DNA of 64,000 nt from positions 186,001 through 250,000 of the forward strand of contig NZ_BNAR01000001.1 in the NCBI RefSeq assembly GCF_014653695.1, given 5' to 3'. A program made the translations under genes and the position numbers. Positions within the stretch are counted from its first letter, which is position 1; each line of letters begins with the position of its first letter. Below are positions 8,413 through 16,696 of this stretch, one piece after another. Under the pieces are notes generated by a model that was not told the origin of the DNA, made no database searches, and saw nothing but the letters and a program-made list of their open reading frames with translations. The DNA comes from Lentzea cavernae. Lineage in GTDB: Bacteria; Actinomycetota; Actinomycetes; Mycobacteriales; Pseudonocardiaceae.

Positions 8413-9261
8413 GTGAAGCTCGCTTCCGTGACCGTCGACGGCGTGCGCCGCGGTGCCGTGGTGGACGGGGAGTCGATCACACTGCTGTCGTCCACGGTCG
8501 ACGACGTCGTGCGAGGTGCTCCGGTCGTCACGGCCGGCGTCCTGCCGTTGTCGGAGGTGCGGCTGGAGTCGCCGGTGCACCGCTTCAACCGCGACGTCCT
8601 GTGCACCGGCTGGAACTACTGGGACCACTTCGACGAGTCGGCGGGCAAGCGCGAGGGACAGGACCCGGTGTCGCGCCCGCTGCGCCCGACCTTCTTCACC
8701 AAGGGCCCGGACACGGTCATCGGCCCGTCCGACCCCATCGCCTACGATCCCTCGCTGTCGCAGAAGTGGGACTACGAGGCCGAGATCGCGATGGTCATCG
8801 GACGCGACGGCCGCTCCATCCCGGAGGAGAAGGCGCTGGACCACGTGTTCGGCTTCCTCGTCGCCAACGACGTCTCCCAGCGCGACCTCCAACGCGCGCA
8901 CGGCGGCCAATGGCTCAAGGGCAAGAGCCTCGACGCGACGATGCCCCTCGGCCCGTGGCTGACCACGACCGACTCGGTCGACCTGACCGGGATGCGAGTG
9001 CAGTGCGAGGTCAACGGCGTCCTGCTGCAGGACGCCTCGAGCACGCAGATGGCGTTCTCGTTCGCGCAGATCATCGCCGAACTCAGCGAGGGCATGACCC
9101 TGCGGGCGGGCGACGTGATCCTGACCGGCACCCCCAGCGGCGTCGGCAACGCCCGCGAACCACAGGTCTTCCTGCGCGACGGCGACGTCGTCGTGACGCG
9201 CGTCAGCGGCCTCGGCGAACTGCGCAACACCGTCACCCTGACGGACCTCGGCGGACGTTAA
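8413..9261 (+). CDS. Fumarylacetoacetate hydrolase (FAH)-family enzyme
   Basis: A 282-residue FAH-superfamily protein. It shows the metal-binding strand WDYEAEIAMVIG, the NDVSQRDLQ segment, KGKSLDATMPLGPW and the C-terminal TGTPSGVG. The family includes fumarylpyruvate, acylpyruvate and oxalocrotonate-type hydrolases/decarboxylases that act after aromatic ring opening. GTG 8413 is preceded by GAGGAGG at 7 nt, one of the best ribosome sites in this region. It sits between the RidA and paaX genes, all rightward, and probably supplies the hydrolytic step after ring cleavage; the exact acyl substrate is unknown. Confidence 0.86.
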   Translation: MKLASVTVDGVRRGAVVDGESITLLSSTVDDVVRGAPVVTAGVLPLSEVRLESPVHRFNRDVLCTGWNYWDHFDESAGKREGQDPVSRPLRPTFFTKGPDTVIGPSDPIAYDPSLSQKWDYEAEIAMVIGRDGRSIPEEKALDHVFGFLVANDVSQRDLQRAHGGQWLKGKSLDATMPLGPWLTTTDSVDLTGMRVQCEVNGVLLQDASSTQMAFSFAQIIAELSEGMTLRAGDVILTGTPSGVGNAREPQVFLRDGDVVVTRVSGLGELRNTVTLTDLGGR

Positions 9262-9307
9262 GCTCACGGCTGATCAAGGTGAGGAGAGGGCACTGGACGT
9301 CGCGGAC

Positions 9308-10132
9308 ATGACCGTGGAGACCGCGGCTCCCGCCGGGCGCGACCGGCTGGGCCCGCTCATCATCACGATCTTCGGCCTCTACGCCCGCGGGGAGCACAAC
9401 TGGCTCTCGGTGGCGTCCGTCGTGCAGCTCATGGCCGACCTCGGCGTCGAAGGCCAGGCCGCCCGCTCCTCGATCTCCCGCCTCAAGCGCCGCGGCGTGG
9501 TGCGGGCCGAACGCCGCGGCAGCGCCGGGTACGCACTGGCCGAGTCCACTTTGGAGACCCTGGCCGAGGGTGACACCCGGATCTTCGAGCGCCGTCGGGC
9601 GGTCGCTTCGGACGGTTGGCTGGTGGTTGTCTTCTCCGTGCCTGAGTCCGAGCGGGAGAAGCGGCACGCGTTGCGGACCAGTTTGACGCAGCTCGGGTTC
9701 GGGACTGCTGCGCCTGGCGTGTGGGTGGCGCCGGGCAATCTCGCTGTGGAGACTCGTCGCACGTTGGAGCGGCGGGGGTTGTCGGAGTACGTGGATCTGT
9801 TCAGCGGGGAGCACTTCGCCTTCGGGGATCTGCGGTCGAAAGTTCGTTCCTGGTGGGATCTTGATGAGCTGACTGATTTGTACGCGGACTTCTTGCGTGC
9901 GCATCGGCCGGTGCTTGAGGTTGGGGTTGTGTCGGCATTGCAGGCTTTTCGGATTTATGTGCCGATGTTGACTGCTTGGCGGAGGTTGCCTTACAGCGAT
10001 CCCGGGTTGCCGTTGGCGTTGTTGCCGCCGGGGTGGAACGGGGTTACGGCTGAGGCGCTGTTCGAGCAGTTGAATCGGACGTTGAGTGCGCCGGCTCGGG
10101 AGCATGCTTTGGGTGTTATTCGGGGGCGGTAG
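9308..10132 (+). CDS. paaX: PaaX-family transcriptional repressor
   Basis: A 274-residue protein with the PaaX N-terminal winged helix (LGPLIITIFGLYAR, ARSSISRLKRRGVVRAERRGSAGYAL), a central domain (WLVVVFSVPESEREKRHALRTSLTQLGFG) and the C-terminal PaaX domain. PaaX proteins repress aromatic-acid CoA pathways and are released by aryl-CoA thioesters, which fits the neighbouring CoA ligase and CoA-dependent oxygenase. The ATG lacks a well-placed ribosome site; GAGGAGAGG (9281-9289) would suit a CTG at 9293 in the same frame, so the true start is uncertain. Codon usage drifts strongly to T-ending codons after about 9590. Confidence 0.87.
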   Translation: MTVETAAPAGRDRLGPLIITIFGLYARGEHNWLSVASVVQLMADLGVEGQAARSSISRLKRRGVVRAERRGSAGYALAESTLETLAEGDTRIFERRRAVASDGWLVVVFSVPESEREKRHALRTSLTQLGFGTAAPGVWVAPGNLAVETRRTLERRGLSEYVDLFSGEHFAFGDLRSKVRSWWDLDELTDLYADFLRAHRPVLEVGVVSALQAFRIYVPMLTAWRRLPYSDPGLPLALLPPGWNGVTAEALFEQLNRTLSAPAREHALGVIRGR

Positions 10133-10237
10133 GTGCGGGTTCCGTTGTTGGTGGCGGTTCCAGCGGGGTTGGTCGCGTTCCTGGGGCTCCGTCGCCTTGC
10201 GAGGACGGGCGCGCAGGTCGGGACGAATCACGGGCTG

Positions 10238-10363
10238 GCGATTGGGGCTTGACCTTGAGCCTCTGGCGGGGCGCTGAGACGGCCGGAAAAGCCGGGCTGA
10301 AAAGCGCCCGGCCGTGCCCGATGAGGGGTAGCACCCCGCCCCTCAAGGTCAAGCCCCAATCGC
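10238..10363. repeat. 126-bp inverted-repeat element with nested hairpin
   Basis: The outer arms 10238-10259 and 10342-10363 are perfect 22-bp reverse complements (left arm beginning GCGATTGGGG). Inside, GGCGGGGCGCT pairs with a copy differing at one base, and ACGGCCGG (10279-10286) pairs with CCGGCCGT (10308-10315). The size and nesting resemble a dispersed palindromic or MITE-like element. No target-site duplication could be identified. A structured terminator for paaX is an alternative. Confidence 0.75.
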
Positions 10364-10448
10364 AGGACCGGGGTGCACCGCTGCCCAGAGCTTTCAGTTC
10401 GGACGGCTCGCTGCGCATCGCCACGCCAGGCTGGATGCATGGACGGCA

Positions 10449-10610
10449 TGCGATGTGGGCTGTCCGGCTGGCACCACGCGCCGGGCCTGGGTGCTTGGCA
10501 CCTTGCGTTGGCGGCTGCGAGTTGGCACCGCGCGCCGGGGTTGCGTCCGAGGTTGCTTGCGTTGGCGGGCGACGGTTGGCACCGCGCCGGTGGGCTTGTG
10601 GTGGCTGGTC
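10449..10610 (+). repeat. Three diverged 54-bp tandem repeats
   Basis: Units begin at 10449, 10503 and 10557. The shared core GGCACC(A/G)CGCGCC starts at 10470, 10524 and 10578, exactly 54 bp apart; the third copy has lost two bases of the core. Units 2 and 3 also share TTGCGTTGGCGG at their starts. The period is a multiple of three, but no supported gene spans it. Confidence 0.7.
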
Positions 10611-10635
10611 GCGTGCCACCAGGGCTCGCTGTGCG

Positions 10636-11169
10636 CTACTCCACCGCGTTGCTCTGTGGTTGCGGGCACTGGCCGCCTGGCGTCGTCAGGAGTTCGAAGT
10701 GCCACATCTCGTTGGCGTAGGCCTGGCAGAGGCCGTAGTCGGAGCCGTGCTGGATGAGCCAGTCATCGGCGTTCGTCGGGCCGATGTCGATTGCCTTGCC
10801 CTTGACGTGGGCCGACTTCTCGGGTGGGTGCACCCAGCGGCGGGCTTCCTCTTCGGAGCGGTAGAGGTCGATGGCCTCGTCCAGGAGGCGTTGCTGGTGG
10901 GCCTTGCTGCGCCAGCCCGAGGTGACGCGGAACTCGACGCCGGCGAGTTTGGCGTCCGCTGCGGCTTGGCGCATGGCCGTGAGGAGGGCGGGGTCGAGGT
11001 TTGCGATGGCGGCGTGGTTGTCGTCGTTCAGCGAGATGCTCTCGTTCTTCGGGATGCTGCCGTCGCCGGGCACGGTCGGATGTGTGTCCGTCGGCTGCGG
11101 TGCTGTGGGTGAGCAGGCGGTCAGTGCCAGTGCGCCGGCGAGCACGATCCAGATTGTCTTGAGGGCCAC
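10636..11169 (-). CDS. VanY/M15-type D,D-carboxypeptidase lipoprotein
   Basis: From the GTG at 11169 the product is 177 residues: a lipoprotein signal (TIWIVLAGALALTAC, lipobox LTAC) followed by an M15 peptidase domain. Zinc and catalytic motifs are SAHVKGKAIDIG (HxxGxAxD) and the terminal WHFE, with VTSGWRS at the domain start as in VanY/D-Ala-D-Ala carboxypeptidases. It would trim peptidoglycan stem peptides outside the membrane. A longer frame extends to 11235, but the extra residues are not signal-like and no clear ribosome site decides the start. No glycopeptide-resistance genes lie nearby, so a housekeeping wall role is likelier than resistance. Confidence 0.82.
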   Translation of the reverse strand: MALKTIWIVLAGALALTACSPTAPQPTDTHPTVPGDGSIPKNESISLNDDNHAAIANLDPALLTAMRQAAADAKLAGVEFRVTSGWRSKAHQQRLLDEAIDLYRSEEEARRWVHPPEKSAHVKGKAIDIGPTNADDWLIQHGSDYGLCQAYANEMWHFELLTTPGGQCPQPQSNAVE

Positions 11170-11252
11170 GTCGTCGACAGTGCCGAAGTGATGTCCTCGG
11201 ACGGCCAGCGGAACGTGCGCGTTGTGCAACAGCACGTCGACTGAGTAGAACG

Positions 11253-11603
11253 GTGATCATGGAGTCACGGATCACGGTGTGTCGCGGGTGTTGTTGCGGC
11301 ACGGAGCGCAAGCACCCCGAGGTCGACCACGAGCGGCAGCTCGAGGTGTTGCGGGAGGGGTTGGTGTCCGTGCGGGTGGCCGACTGCCTTGATGCGTGTG
11401 AGGTGTCGAACGTCGTCGTCGTGCAGCCGAGCCGGGCCGCGCGTCAGGCCGGGGCGCGGCCCGTGTGGGTCGGGGCCGTGCTCGAGGAGGAGGCGGTGCG
11501 GGGTGTGATCGACTGGGTCGGCGCCGGTGGGCCCGGGCTCGCCGCTCCCCCGGCCGCCGTGCTCGAGCGGATCGTGCCCGCCCCCGGTGTTCGCGGGGAA
11601 TGA
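11253..11603 (+). CDS. Small (2Fe-2S) ferredoxin-like protein
   Basis: A 116-residue protein with an N-terminal cysteine cluster CRGCCCGTE and a second pair CLDACE (about residues 45-50), the spacing of thioredoxin-fold 2Fe-2S ferredoxin-like proteins; the C-terminal third is Ala/Pro-rich. GTG 11253 or ATG 11259 could start it, and neither has a strong ribosome site. Its stop (11601-11603) lies 14 nt before the peroxidase ATG, so a shared redox role is possible. A metal-binding but non-electron-transfer protein is an alternative. Confidence 0.65.
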   Translation: MIMESRITVCRGCCCGTERKHPEVDHERQLEVLREGLVSVRVADCLDACEVSNVVVVQPSRAARQAGARPVWVGAVLEEEAVRGVIDWVGAGGPGLAAPPAAVLERIVPAPGVRGE

Positions 11604-11605
11604 AC

Positions 11606-11611
11606 TACGTT
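11606..11611 (+). promoter_or_regulatory. -10 hexamer of the peroxidase gene (leaderless)
   Basis: TACGTT is followed by exactly 6 nt and then ATG 11618. This decides for 11618 over the upstream in-frame ATG at 11600. Confidence 0.5.
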
Positions 11612-11617
11612 GGGGGC

Positions 11618-12103
<486 letters not shown>

Positions 12104-13006
12104 CTATTCGGTGAACATGGTGAACGAGCGCATCTGGTCGAAGCGCCGGGCCGCCAGGTCGTCGGTGCTGATCAGGAAGCACCCGTAGTAGAACTCGCTC
12201 GTCGTGTGGAACTGGGCGAGCGGCAGCCACTCGGTGTTCAGCCGGTGCTCCTCCTCGCGGCGGAGGCGGGTCCGCTCCGCCCTGGGGAGGTCGGGGTCGA
12301 CGGTGGCGCTGAGGGCGGCGCTCGCCATCTGCGTGTACGGCGGGTCCTGGCCGCCGATCTCCCGGCAGTAGCCGCCGAGGCGGAGCGCGGCGCCGCGATT
12401 CGGGTCCGGCCAGAGCTCGTCGACCAGGTTGAGCAGTTCCTCGACGTGCTTCAGGTCGTCGAGCAGCTGCTTCACGGCGTCCGACGCGAACTCGGCGTCC
12501 TGCTCCTCGAGCCAGTCCGGCAGCACCGGCCGGACCCATGCGGACAACCGGTGCTCCGGGATGAGGAACGGGATGTTCTCGTGGAAGAACGTCCTGGTGG
12601 CGTGGCCTTCCGGCGGTGACGCCTCCTCAGTCTCCGTGCCGGCCGGGACGTGGACGACCCGCGCGTGGTCCGGTTCCTCCAGCGGGGCTTCCGCCTCCAT
12701 GTCGTCGTCGTGGTTCAGGAAGAACAGCAGCGAGCCGTCCTCCGGTAGCGGGAGCCCCTCCGCCCGCGGGAGGAGCGCGCAGTCGACGGACGCGACGAAC
12801 GGCAGTGGGGACCCGTTGCCGGTGCCCGGCCACTCCGTGCCCACCGGTAACCGGGGAAGTCCGCCGCTCTGACCGACGACCTCGTCGTCGGGGCTGCCCG
12901 TGCCCAGCCAGACCGCGAATCGGAGCTGGTCGGCGAACTTGTCGACCTCGTCCTCCGGGAGACCCCGATCGACGGCGGCGCGGCGGAACTGTTCGTAACG
13001 GTTCAT
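12104..13006 (-). CDS. DUF1963 (YwqG-like) protein
   Basis: A 300-residue soluble protein showing the DUF1963 features GGLPRLPVGTEWP, SPLPFVASVDCALLP and GSLLFFLNHD, and near the end EFYYGCFLISTDDLAARRFD. YwqG-like proteins are widespread but have no proven biochemical role. No signal peptide or membrane segment is seen. It converges stop-to-stop with the peroxidase gene with no gap. Its promoter must lie in the 254-bp gap shared with the SARP gene. Confidence 0.75.
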   Translation of the reverse strand: MNRYEQFRRAAVDRGLPEDEVDKFADQLRFAVWLGTGSPDDEVVGQSGGLPRLPVGTEWPGTGNGSPLPFVASVDCALLPRAEGLPLPEDGSLLFFLNHDDDMEAEAPLEEPDHARVVHVPAGTETEEASPPEGHATRTFFHENIPFLIPEHRLSAWVRPVLPDWLEEQDAEFASDAVKQLLDDLKHVEELLNLVDELWPDPNRGAALRLGGYCREIGGQDPPYTQMASAALSATVDPDLPRAERTRLRREEEHRLNTEWLPLAQFHTTSEFYYGCFLISTDDLAARRFDQMRSFTMFTE

Positions 13007-13260
13007 GGCGGAGCATGATCTCAGACCAGGAGAGCGTTCCCACGAGCGGTCTCGTTCAGGAGAACGGCCGAGCGCAGGTCCATTGGTCCAGAATGGACGT
13101 CCACAGTGGAATTACGCCGTTCGGCGGATGCCGTGCCGCAGATGACGCTTCCGCCGGTGTGCCATAGCGCGGACCGGCAGTTTGAAGACGAACACTACCT
13201 CAACCGCAGTCGGCTGGTTAACACTCTCGGTGTCGGACATATCGGGAAGGGGGCGAGCAG

Positions 13261-14103
13261 GTGGCGACCGGAGACGAACCGCCGCACTTCCGGGTCCTGG
13301 GCACGTTCGAGGTGACGCGGGGCAACCACCGGTGCACGCCGACAGCTCCGAAACAACGGGCGTTGCTCGCCATGCTCGCCTTGCACGCCAACGAGTTCGT
13401 ACCGACGAGCCGCATCGTGGACCACCTGTGGTCGCGGAACGCGCCGCGGTCGGCCGTCGCCGCCCTGCACGGCTACGTGACGTCGGTGCGGCGGGTGCTC
13501 ACCCCCAGCTGGGTGGGGTCGCGCAACTCGCACCCGTTCCTCCGCACGCGTTCGTCCGGCTACGTCCTCGTCCTGGAGCCTCACCAGCTGGACCTGACCA
13601 GGTTCCGCGAGCTCGCCAGGCAGGGCCAGGCGGCCATGGCGGACGGCGACTGCGCACGCGCGTGGGAGAAGTTCGCCGTGGCGCTGTGCCTGTGGCGGGG
13701 CTCCCCGCTGGCGGACCTGCGCGAGACGGGGACGTTCGACCACGACATCGCGCGGCTGGAGAAGGAGTACCTGGAGCTGCTGCGCAACAGGTTCGACGTC
13801 ATGCTGTGCAACGGTGACGGGCACGCGGCCGTGTTCGACCTGGAAGAGCTGTGCCAGACCCACCCGCTGTGGGAGAGGTTCCACGAACAGCTGATGCTCG
13901 CGCTGTGCCAGGCGGAACGCCGCGCCGACGCGTTGACGGCCTACGCCAGGGCGTACCGGCTGCTGTCGAACCAGGCGGGAATCGAGCCGGGGCCACGACT
14001 TCGGGCCATGCACCAGCTCATCCTCAACGGCGAGGACCCGTTCGACCGGGTGCACCGGCACGAACGGGTGCTCACGGACCTAGGCCGCACCGTTTCCCCT
14101 TAG
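13261..14103 (+). CDS. Small SARP-family transcriptional activator (wHTH + BTAD)
   Basis: A 280-residue protein with the two domains of streptomycete antibiotic regulatory proteins. The OmpR-like winged helix (about residues 10-95) contains APKQRALLAMLALHANEFVPTSR and ALHGYVTSVRRVL. The bacterial transcriptional activation domain (about 105-250) contains DLTRFRELARQG, the ALCLWRGSPLADL motif and FHEQLMLALCQAERRADAL. GTG 13261 follows GAAGGGGG at about 8 nt. SARPs bind heptamer direct repeats spaced 11 bp and activate secondary-metabolite genes. Exactly such an array lies before the 34-residue peptide gene at 18075, so this protein is the likely activator of the operon 18075-14080. Its 3' end overlaps the flavin reductase by 24 bp, convergently. 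Confidence 0.88.
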   Translation: MATGDEPPHFRVLGTFEVTRGNHRCTPTAPKQRALLAMLALHANEFVPTSRIVDHLWSRNAPRSAVAALHGYVTSVRRVLTPSWVGSRNSHPFLRTRSSGYVLVLEPHQLDLTRFRELARQGQAAMADGDCARAWEKFAVALCLWRGSPLADLRETGTFDHDIARLEKEYLELLRNRFDVMLCNGDGHAAVFDLEELCQTHPLWERFHEQLMLALCQAERRADALTAYARAYRLLSNQAGIEPGPRLRAMHQLILNGEDPFDRVHRHERVLTDLGRTVSP

Positions 14104-14592
14104 GCGCCAGTCGAACAGCCGGCGGTAGAAGACCAGCGGTTCGGCGTCCTCCACCCGCGTGCGGGTGACCTCACCGATCAGGACGGTGTGATCACCGTGG
14201 TCGAACACCGCCGTCGCGGTGCAGCGCAGGTAGATCGGCACCGCGCACAGCCGGGGCACGGACCCGTCCCACTCCCAGGCGACGTCGGCGAACTTGTCCG
14301 CCCCACGGCTCGCGAACGTCCGCGCGGTGCGTTCCTGCGCGGTGCCGAGCACGTGCACACCGAACTCCGCGCAGTGCGTCAACGGTTCGCAGCAGCGTGA
14401 AGCGTGGTCGACGACCACAAGCACGGACGGTGGATCCACGCTGTACGAACAGATCGAGGACACGAGCAGTCCGCACGGCCGGCCGTCCGCCTGCCGCGTG
14501 GTGACCACGGCCAGACCGGAGACCAGCCGGCTCATGGCGTCGGTGAACGTGGCCACCGGCAGTCCGGTGGCCACGTCCTCCGTTGCTGTCAC
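14080..14592 (-). CDS. HpaC/RutF-type flavin reductase
   Basis: A 170-residue flavin reductase-like protein: FTDAMSRLVSGLAVVTT and GLLVSSICSYSVDPPSVLVVVD form the FMN-binding barrel start, and GDHTVLIGEVTR is the conserved C-terminal strand. Members reduce FMN or FAD with NAD(P)H, or bind flavin as a cofactor. It is the last gene of the proposed peptide operon: GTG 14592 is 8 nt after the TPR stop and carries AGGAAA upstream. No partner monooxygenase lies in the operon, so it may itself be the redox enzyme acting on the peptide (inference). Confidence 0.82.
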   Translation of the reverse strand: MTATEDVATGLPVATFTDAMSRLVSGLAVVTTRQADGRPCGLLVSSICSYSVDPPSVLVVVDHASRCCEPLTHCAEFGVHVLGTAQERTARTFASRGADKFADVAWEWDGSVPRLCAVPIYLRCTATAVFDHGDHTVLIGEVTRTRVEDAEPLVFYRRLFDWRLRGNGAA

Positions 14593-14600
14593 GGCGTTTC

Positions 14601-16685
14601 CTACCTGGCCGACGCCGCGGCGCAGAGTTCCCTGCGCTCCCGGGCGTCCTCGTCGTCGGTCACCGCGAGCACCGCGTCGTAGTCCAGGATCGCGGCGGCC
14701 AGCTCGCCGGACTCCTCATAGGCGACCGCACGGTTGTAGCGGGACTCCGGGTTGTCGTCGAGCGTGATGGCCCGGCTCAGGTAGCTGATCGCGTCGGTGA
14801 GCTCGCCGGACGCCACCGCGATCGTCCCGCGGATCGCCCACGCCTCGGCCAGCCTCTCGTTGCGCCGCACGGCCTGGGCCAGCGCCTCGGACGCCGCCGT
14901 GTACTCGTCCTGCTCGACCAGCAGCTGACCCTTGAGGCACAACAGGTGCGCGTTGTCCGGCGCTACCTCGAGAGCGGCGGAGACGTCGCGCCACGCCCCC
15001 TCGACATCGCCCTGGGCGAGCAGGTGTCCTGCGCGGTTGATGCGAGCGTCGACGTGCCGCGGATCCAGTTCGACGACGTAGGCGAAGTCGGCCATCGCGC
15101 CCTCGACGTCGCCGAGCGCGAGCCGGGCGTCGCCGATGTTGTAGTACGCCTCGGGGAACGGCGGCGAGAGGCGCAGCGCCTCGCGGTAGGCGTCGACCGC
15201 CTCCTCGTCGCGGCCGAGCCTGCGCAGGACGTTGCCGACGTTGAAGTGGTGCTCCGGGAAGTTCGGATCCCGTTCGAGGACGTAGCTGTAGTCGGCCAGC
15301 GCGTCCTCCAGGCGGCCCATCGCGCCGTAGACCTGGGCACGGTTGTAGCGCAGCACCAGGCGGTGCAGCACGTGCTCGTCCGGGCCGAGCTCGCGGTCGA
15401 GCCTCGCCATGCCGTCGTTGACGAGAGCGAGCGCCACCTCCGGCTTCTGCTCGCGCACCTCGACCAGCGCCAGTCCGTTGCGGGTGAAGACGGACTGGAA
15501 CGCCTCCTTCTTGGGGTCGGAGAGCTGCGAGGCGATGGCGATGGCGAGGTTCATCCATGCCCTGGCCTGGACGTAGTCGCGTTCCGCCTCCGAGTAGTGC
15601 CGCGCGTAGAGCATGGCCATCGCGTACGACAGCTCCAGGTGGATGGCCGGATCGATGGAGGCGGCACGTCCTTCGACGTAGAGCTCCTCGGCCTCCGCGG
15701 CGCGGCCGACGGCGGCGAGCACGATGCCGGTCTGGAACGTGAGGTGCCACCACAGGTCGGGGTCGGCCTCCCGGTCCGCGGCCGCGCGCCCGCGCAGGCC
15801 GTGGTCCGCCGCGGCCTGGTAGAGCCCGACCTTGTGGCAGTGGTCCAGCGCGACGCGCAACGCCTTCGCGCCCGCTCCGGCGGGGTCGCTGCCGTGCTCC
15901 AGGTGGAACGGGATCGCACCGAGGTGCAGCGAGAACTCGTCGGCCCGCACCAGTTCCGCGGCTCGGGCGTCGTGCAGTGCGGCCCGAGCCTCGGCCGGCA
16001 GGTCGAGGTAGGCGGCCAGCACGCGCGGGTCGTCCGAAGTGCCGTCACCGTCCACATAGGCCTGAGCCGGGTTCTCCGGCAGTGCCTCCGCCGAGACCGG
16101 CTCCGCGTCGACGACCTGGGCGTGGGCGGCGATCGTCCGCGCCAGCGACACGTCGATCTCACCGCTCGGGTCCTCCAGCGGCGCGCTGCTCGTGCCCACG
16201 ACGACGGTGAGGTCCGGGATGTCGCCCCGGCGCAGCAGGACGGCGATGAACTCCTGGTCGGACGCGTCGGCCTCGTGCGCGTTCTCGATCACGAGCGTGC
16301 GCGGCCCGCCACCGAGGGCGGCCAGGTAGTCGCGCAGCAGCTCGGCCAGGCCGTTCGCGATGTTGCGGGTGTGCAGCCGCGAGTAGTAGCGGGTGCGTTC
16401 GCTGTCCTGCACCGCCCATTCGAGCGTGTGCCAGGCGTCCGGCACCCGGCCCGCCAGTTCCGGCGTGGTCGTGAGCAGCTCGATGTTGTGCCGCTCCCCC
16501 AGTTCCGGGCACCGCTGCAGCAGGTCGCCGGCGATCTGGCGCAGCAACGACCCCGCAGCCGTGTACGGTCCGCGCAGCCGCCGGTGGGCGTCGAGGACCG
16601 CCCAGACCGGCGGCAGGTCCAGTGCGGCGAGGGCGTGTGCCCGCTCGCGCCTCCGGTCGGCGCGGATCCAGTAGCGGCTGTCCAT
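14601..16685 (-). CDS. TPR protein with degenerate NTPase-like N-terminal region
   Basis: A 694-residue protein. The first 180 residues resemble the ATPase head of LuxR/STAND regulators, with a Walker B-like strand (TLVIENAHEADASDQEF), but the expected P-loop glycines/lysine are absent (RRLRGPYTAAGSLLRQI). Roughly residues 300-690 are TPR repeats, e.g. EHHFNVGNVLRRLGRDEEA and EAYYNIGDARLALGDVEGA. There is no signal, membrane segment or DNA-binding domain. It follows the M50 protease by 11 nt with AAGGGA before its ATG. In a peptide operon it could be a scaffold that gathers precursor and enzymes or contacts the membrane protease; that role is inference. Confidence 0.75.
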   Translation of the reverse strand: MDSRYWIRADRRRERAHALAALDLPPVWAVLDAHRRLRGPYTAAGSLLRQIAGDLLQRCPELGERHNIELLTTTPELAGRVPDAWHTLEWAVQDSERTRYYSRLHTRNIANGLAELLRDYLAALGGGPRTLVIENAHEADASDQEFIAVLLRRGDIPDLTVVVGTSSAPLEDPSGEIDVSLARTIAAHAQVVDAEPVSAEALPENPAQAYVDGDGTSDDPRVLAAYLDLPAEARAALHDARAAELVRADEFSLHLGAIPFHLEHGSDPAGAGAKALRVALDHCHKVGLYQAAADHGLRGRAAADREADPDLWWHLTFQTGIVLAAVGRAAEAEELYVEGRAASIDPAIHLELSYAMAMLYARHYSEAERDYVQARAWMNLAIAIASQLSDPKKEAFQSVFTRNGLALVEVREQKPEVALALVNDGMARLDRELGPDEHVLHRLVLRYNRAQVYGAMGRLEDALADYSYVLERDPNFPEHHFNVGNVLRRLGRDEEAVDAYREALRLSPPFPEAYYNIGDARLALGDVEGAMADFAYVVELDPRHVDARINRAGHLLAQGDVEGAWRDVSAALEVAPDNAHLLCLKGQLLVEQDEYTAASEALAQAVRRNERLAEAWAIRGTIAVASGELTDAISYLSRAITLDDNPESRYNRAVAYEESGELAAAILDYDAVLAVTDDEDARERRELCAAASAR

Positions 16686-16696
16686 GGTGCGTCCCT

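Larger units (their letters stand above)
10133..10635. other. Non-coding, repeat-bearing intergenic region
   Basis: About 500 bases between the paaX stop and the VanY-like gene carry no supported gene. Open frames cross it on both strands but give low-complexity Arg/Pro/Ala-rich products without domains. It holds the inverted-repeat element (10238-10363) and the 54-bp tandem repeats (10449-10610), and is unusually G/T-rich on the plus strand. Confidence 0.7.

Noticed and set aside
9293..9308. CTG start for paaX with GAGGAGAGG upstream
   Set aside because: CTG starts are rare; kept only as an alternative to ATG 9308.
10394..10705. Minus-strand frame whose product repeats 18 residues, following the 54-bp repeats
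   Set aside because: The repeat period is divisible by three so any frame repeats; no start signal, no homology-like features and Arg/Pro-rich composition.
10249..11112. 287-codon plus-strand frame crossing the repeat zone and VanY-like gene
   Set aside because: Runs through palindromes and tandem repeats and antisense to the M15 domain; no domain or ribosome site.
13007..13260. SARP self-operator upstream of the SARP gene
   Set aside because: TGG-containing steps there are spaced 10 and 13 bp, not 11; no heptamer array found. A palindrome GTCCATT/AATGGAC is present but is not SARP-like.
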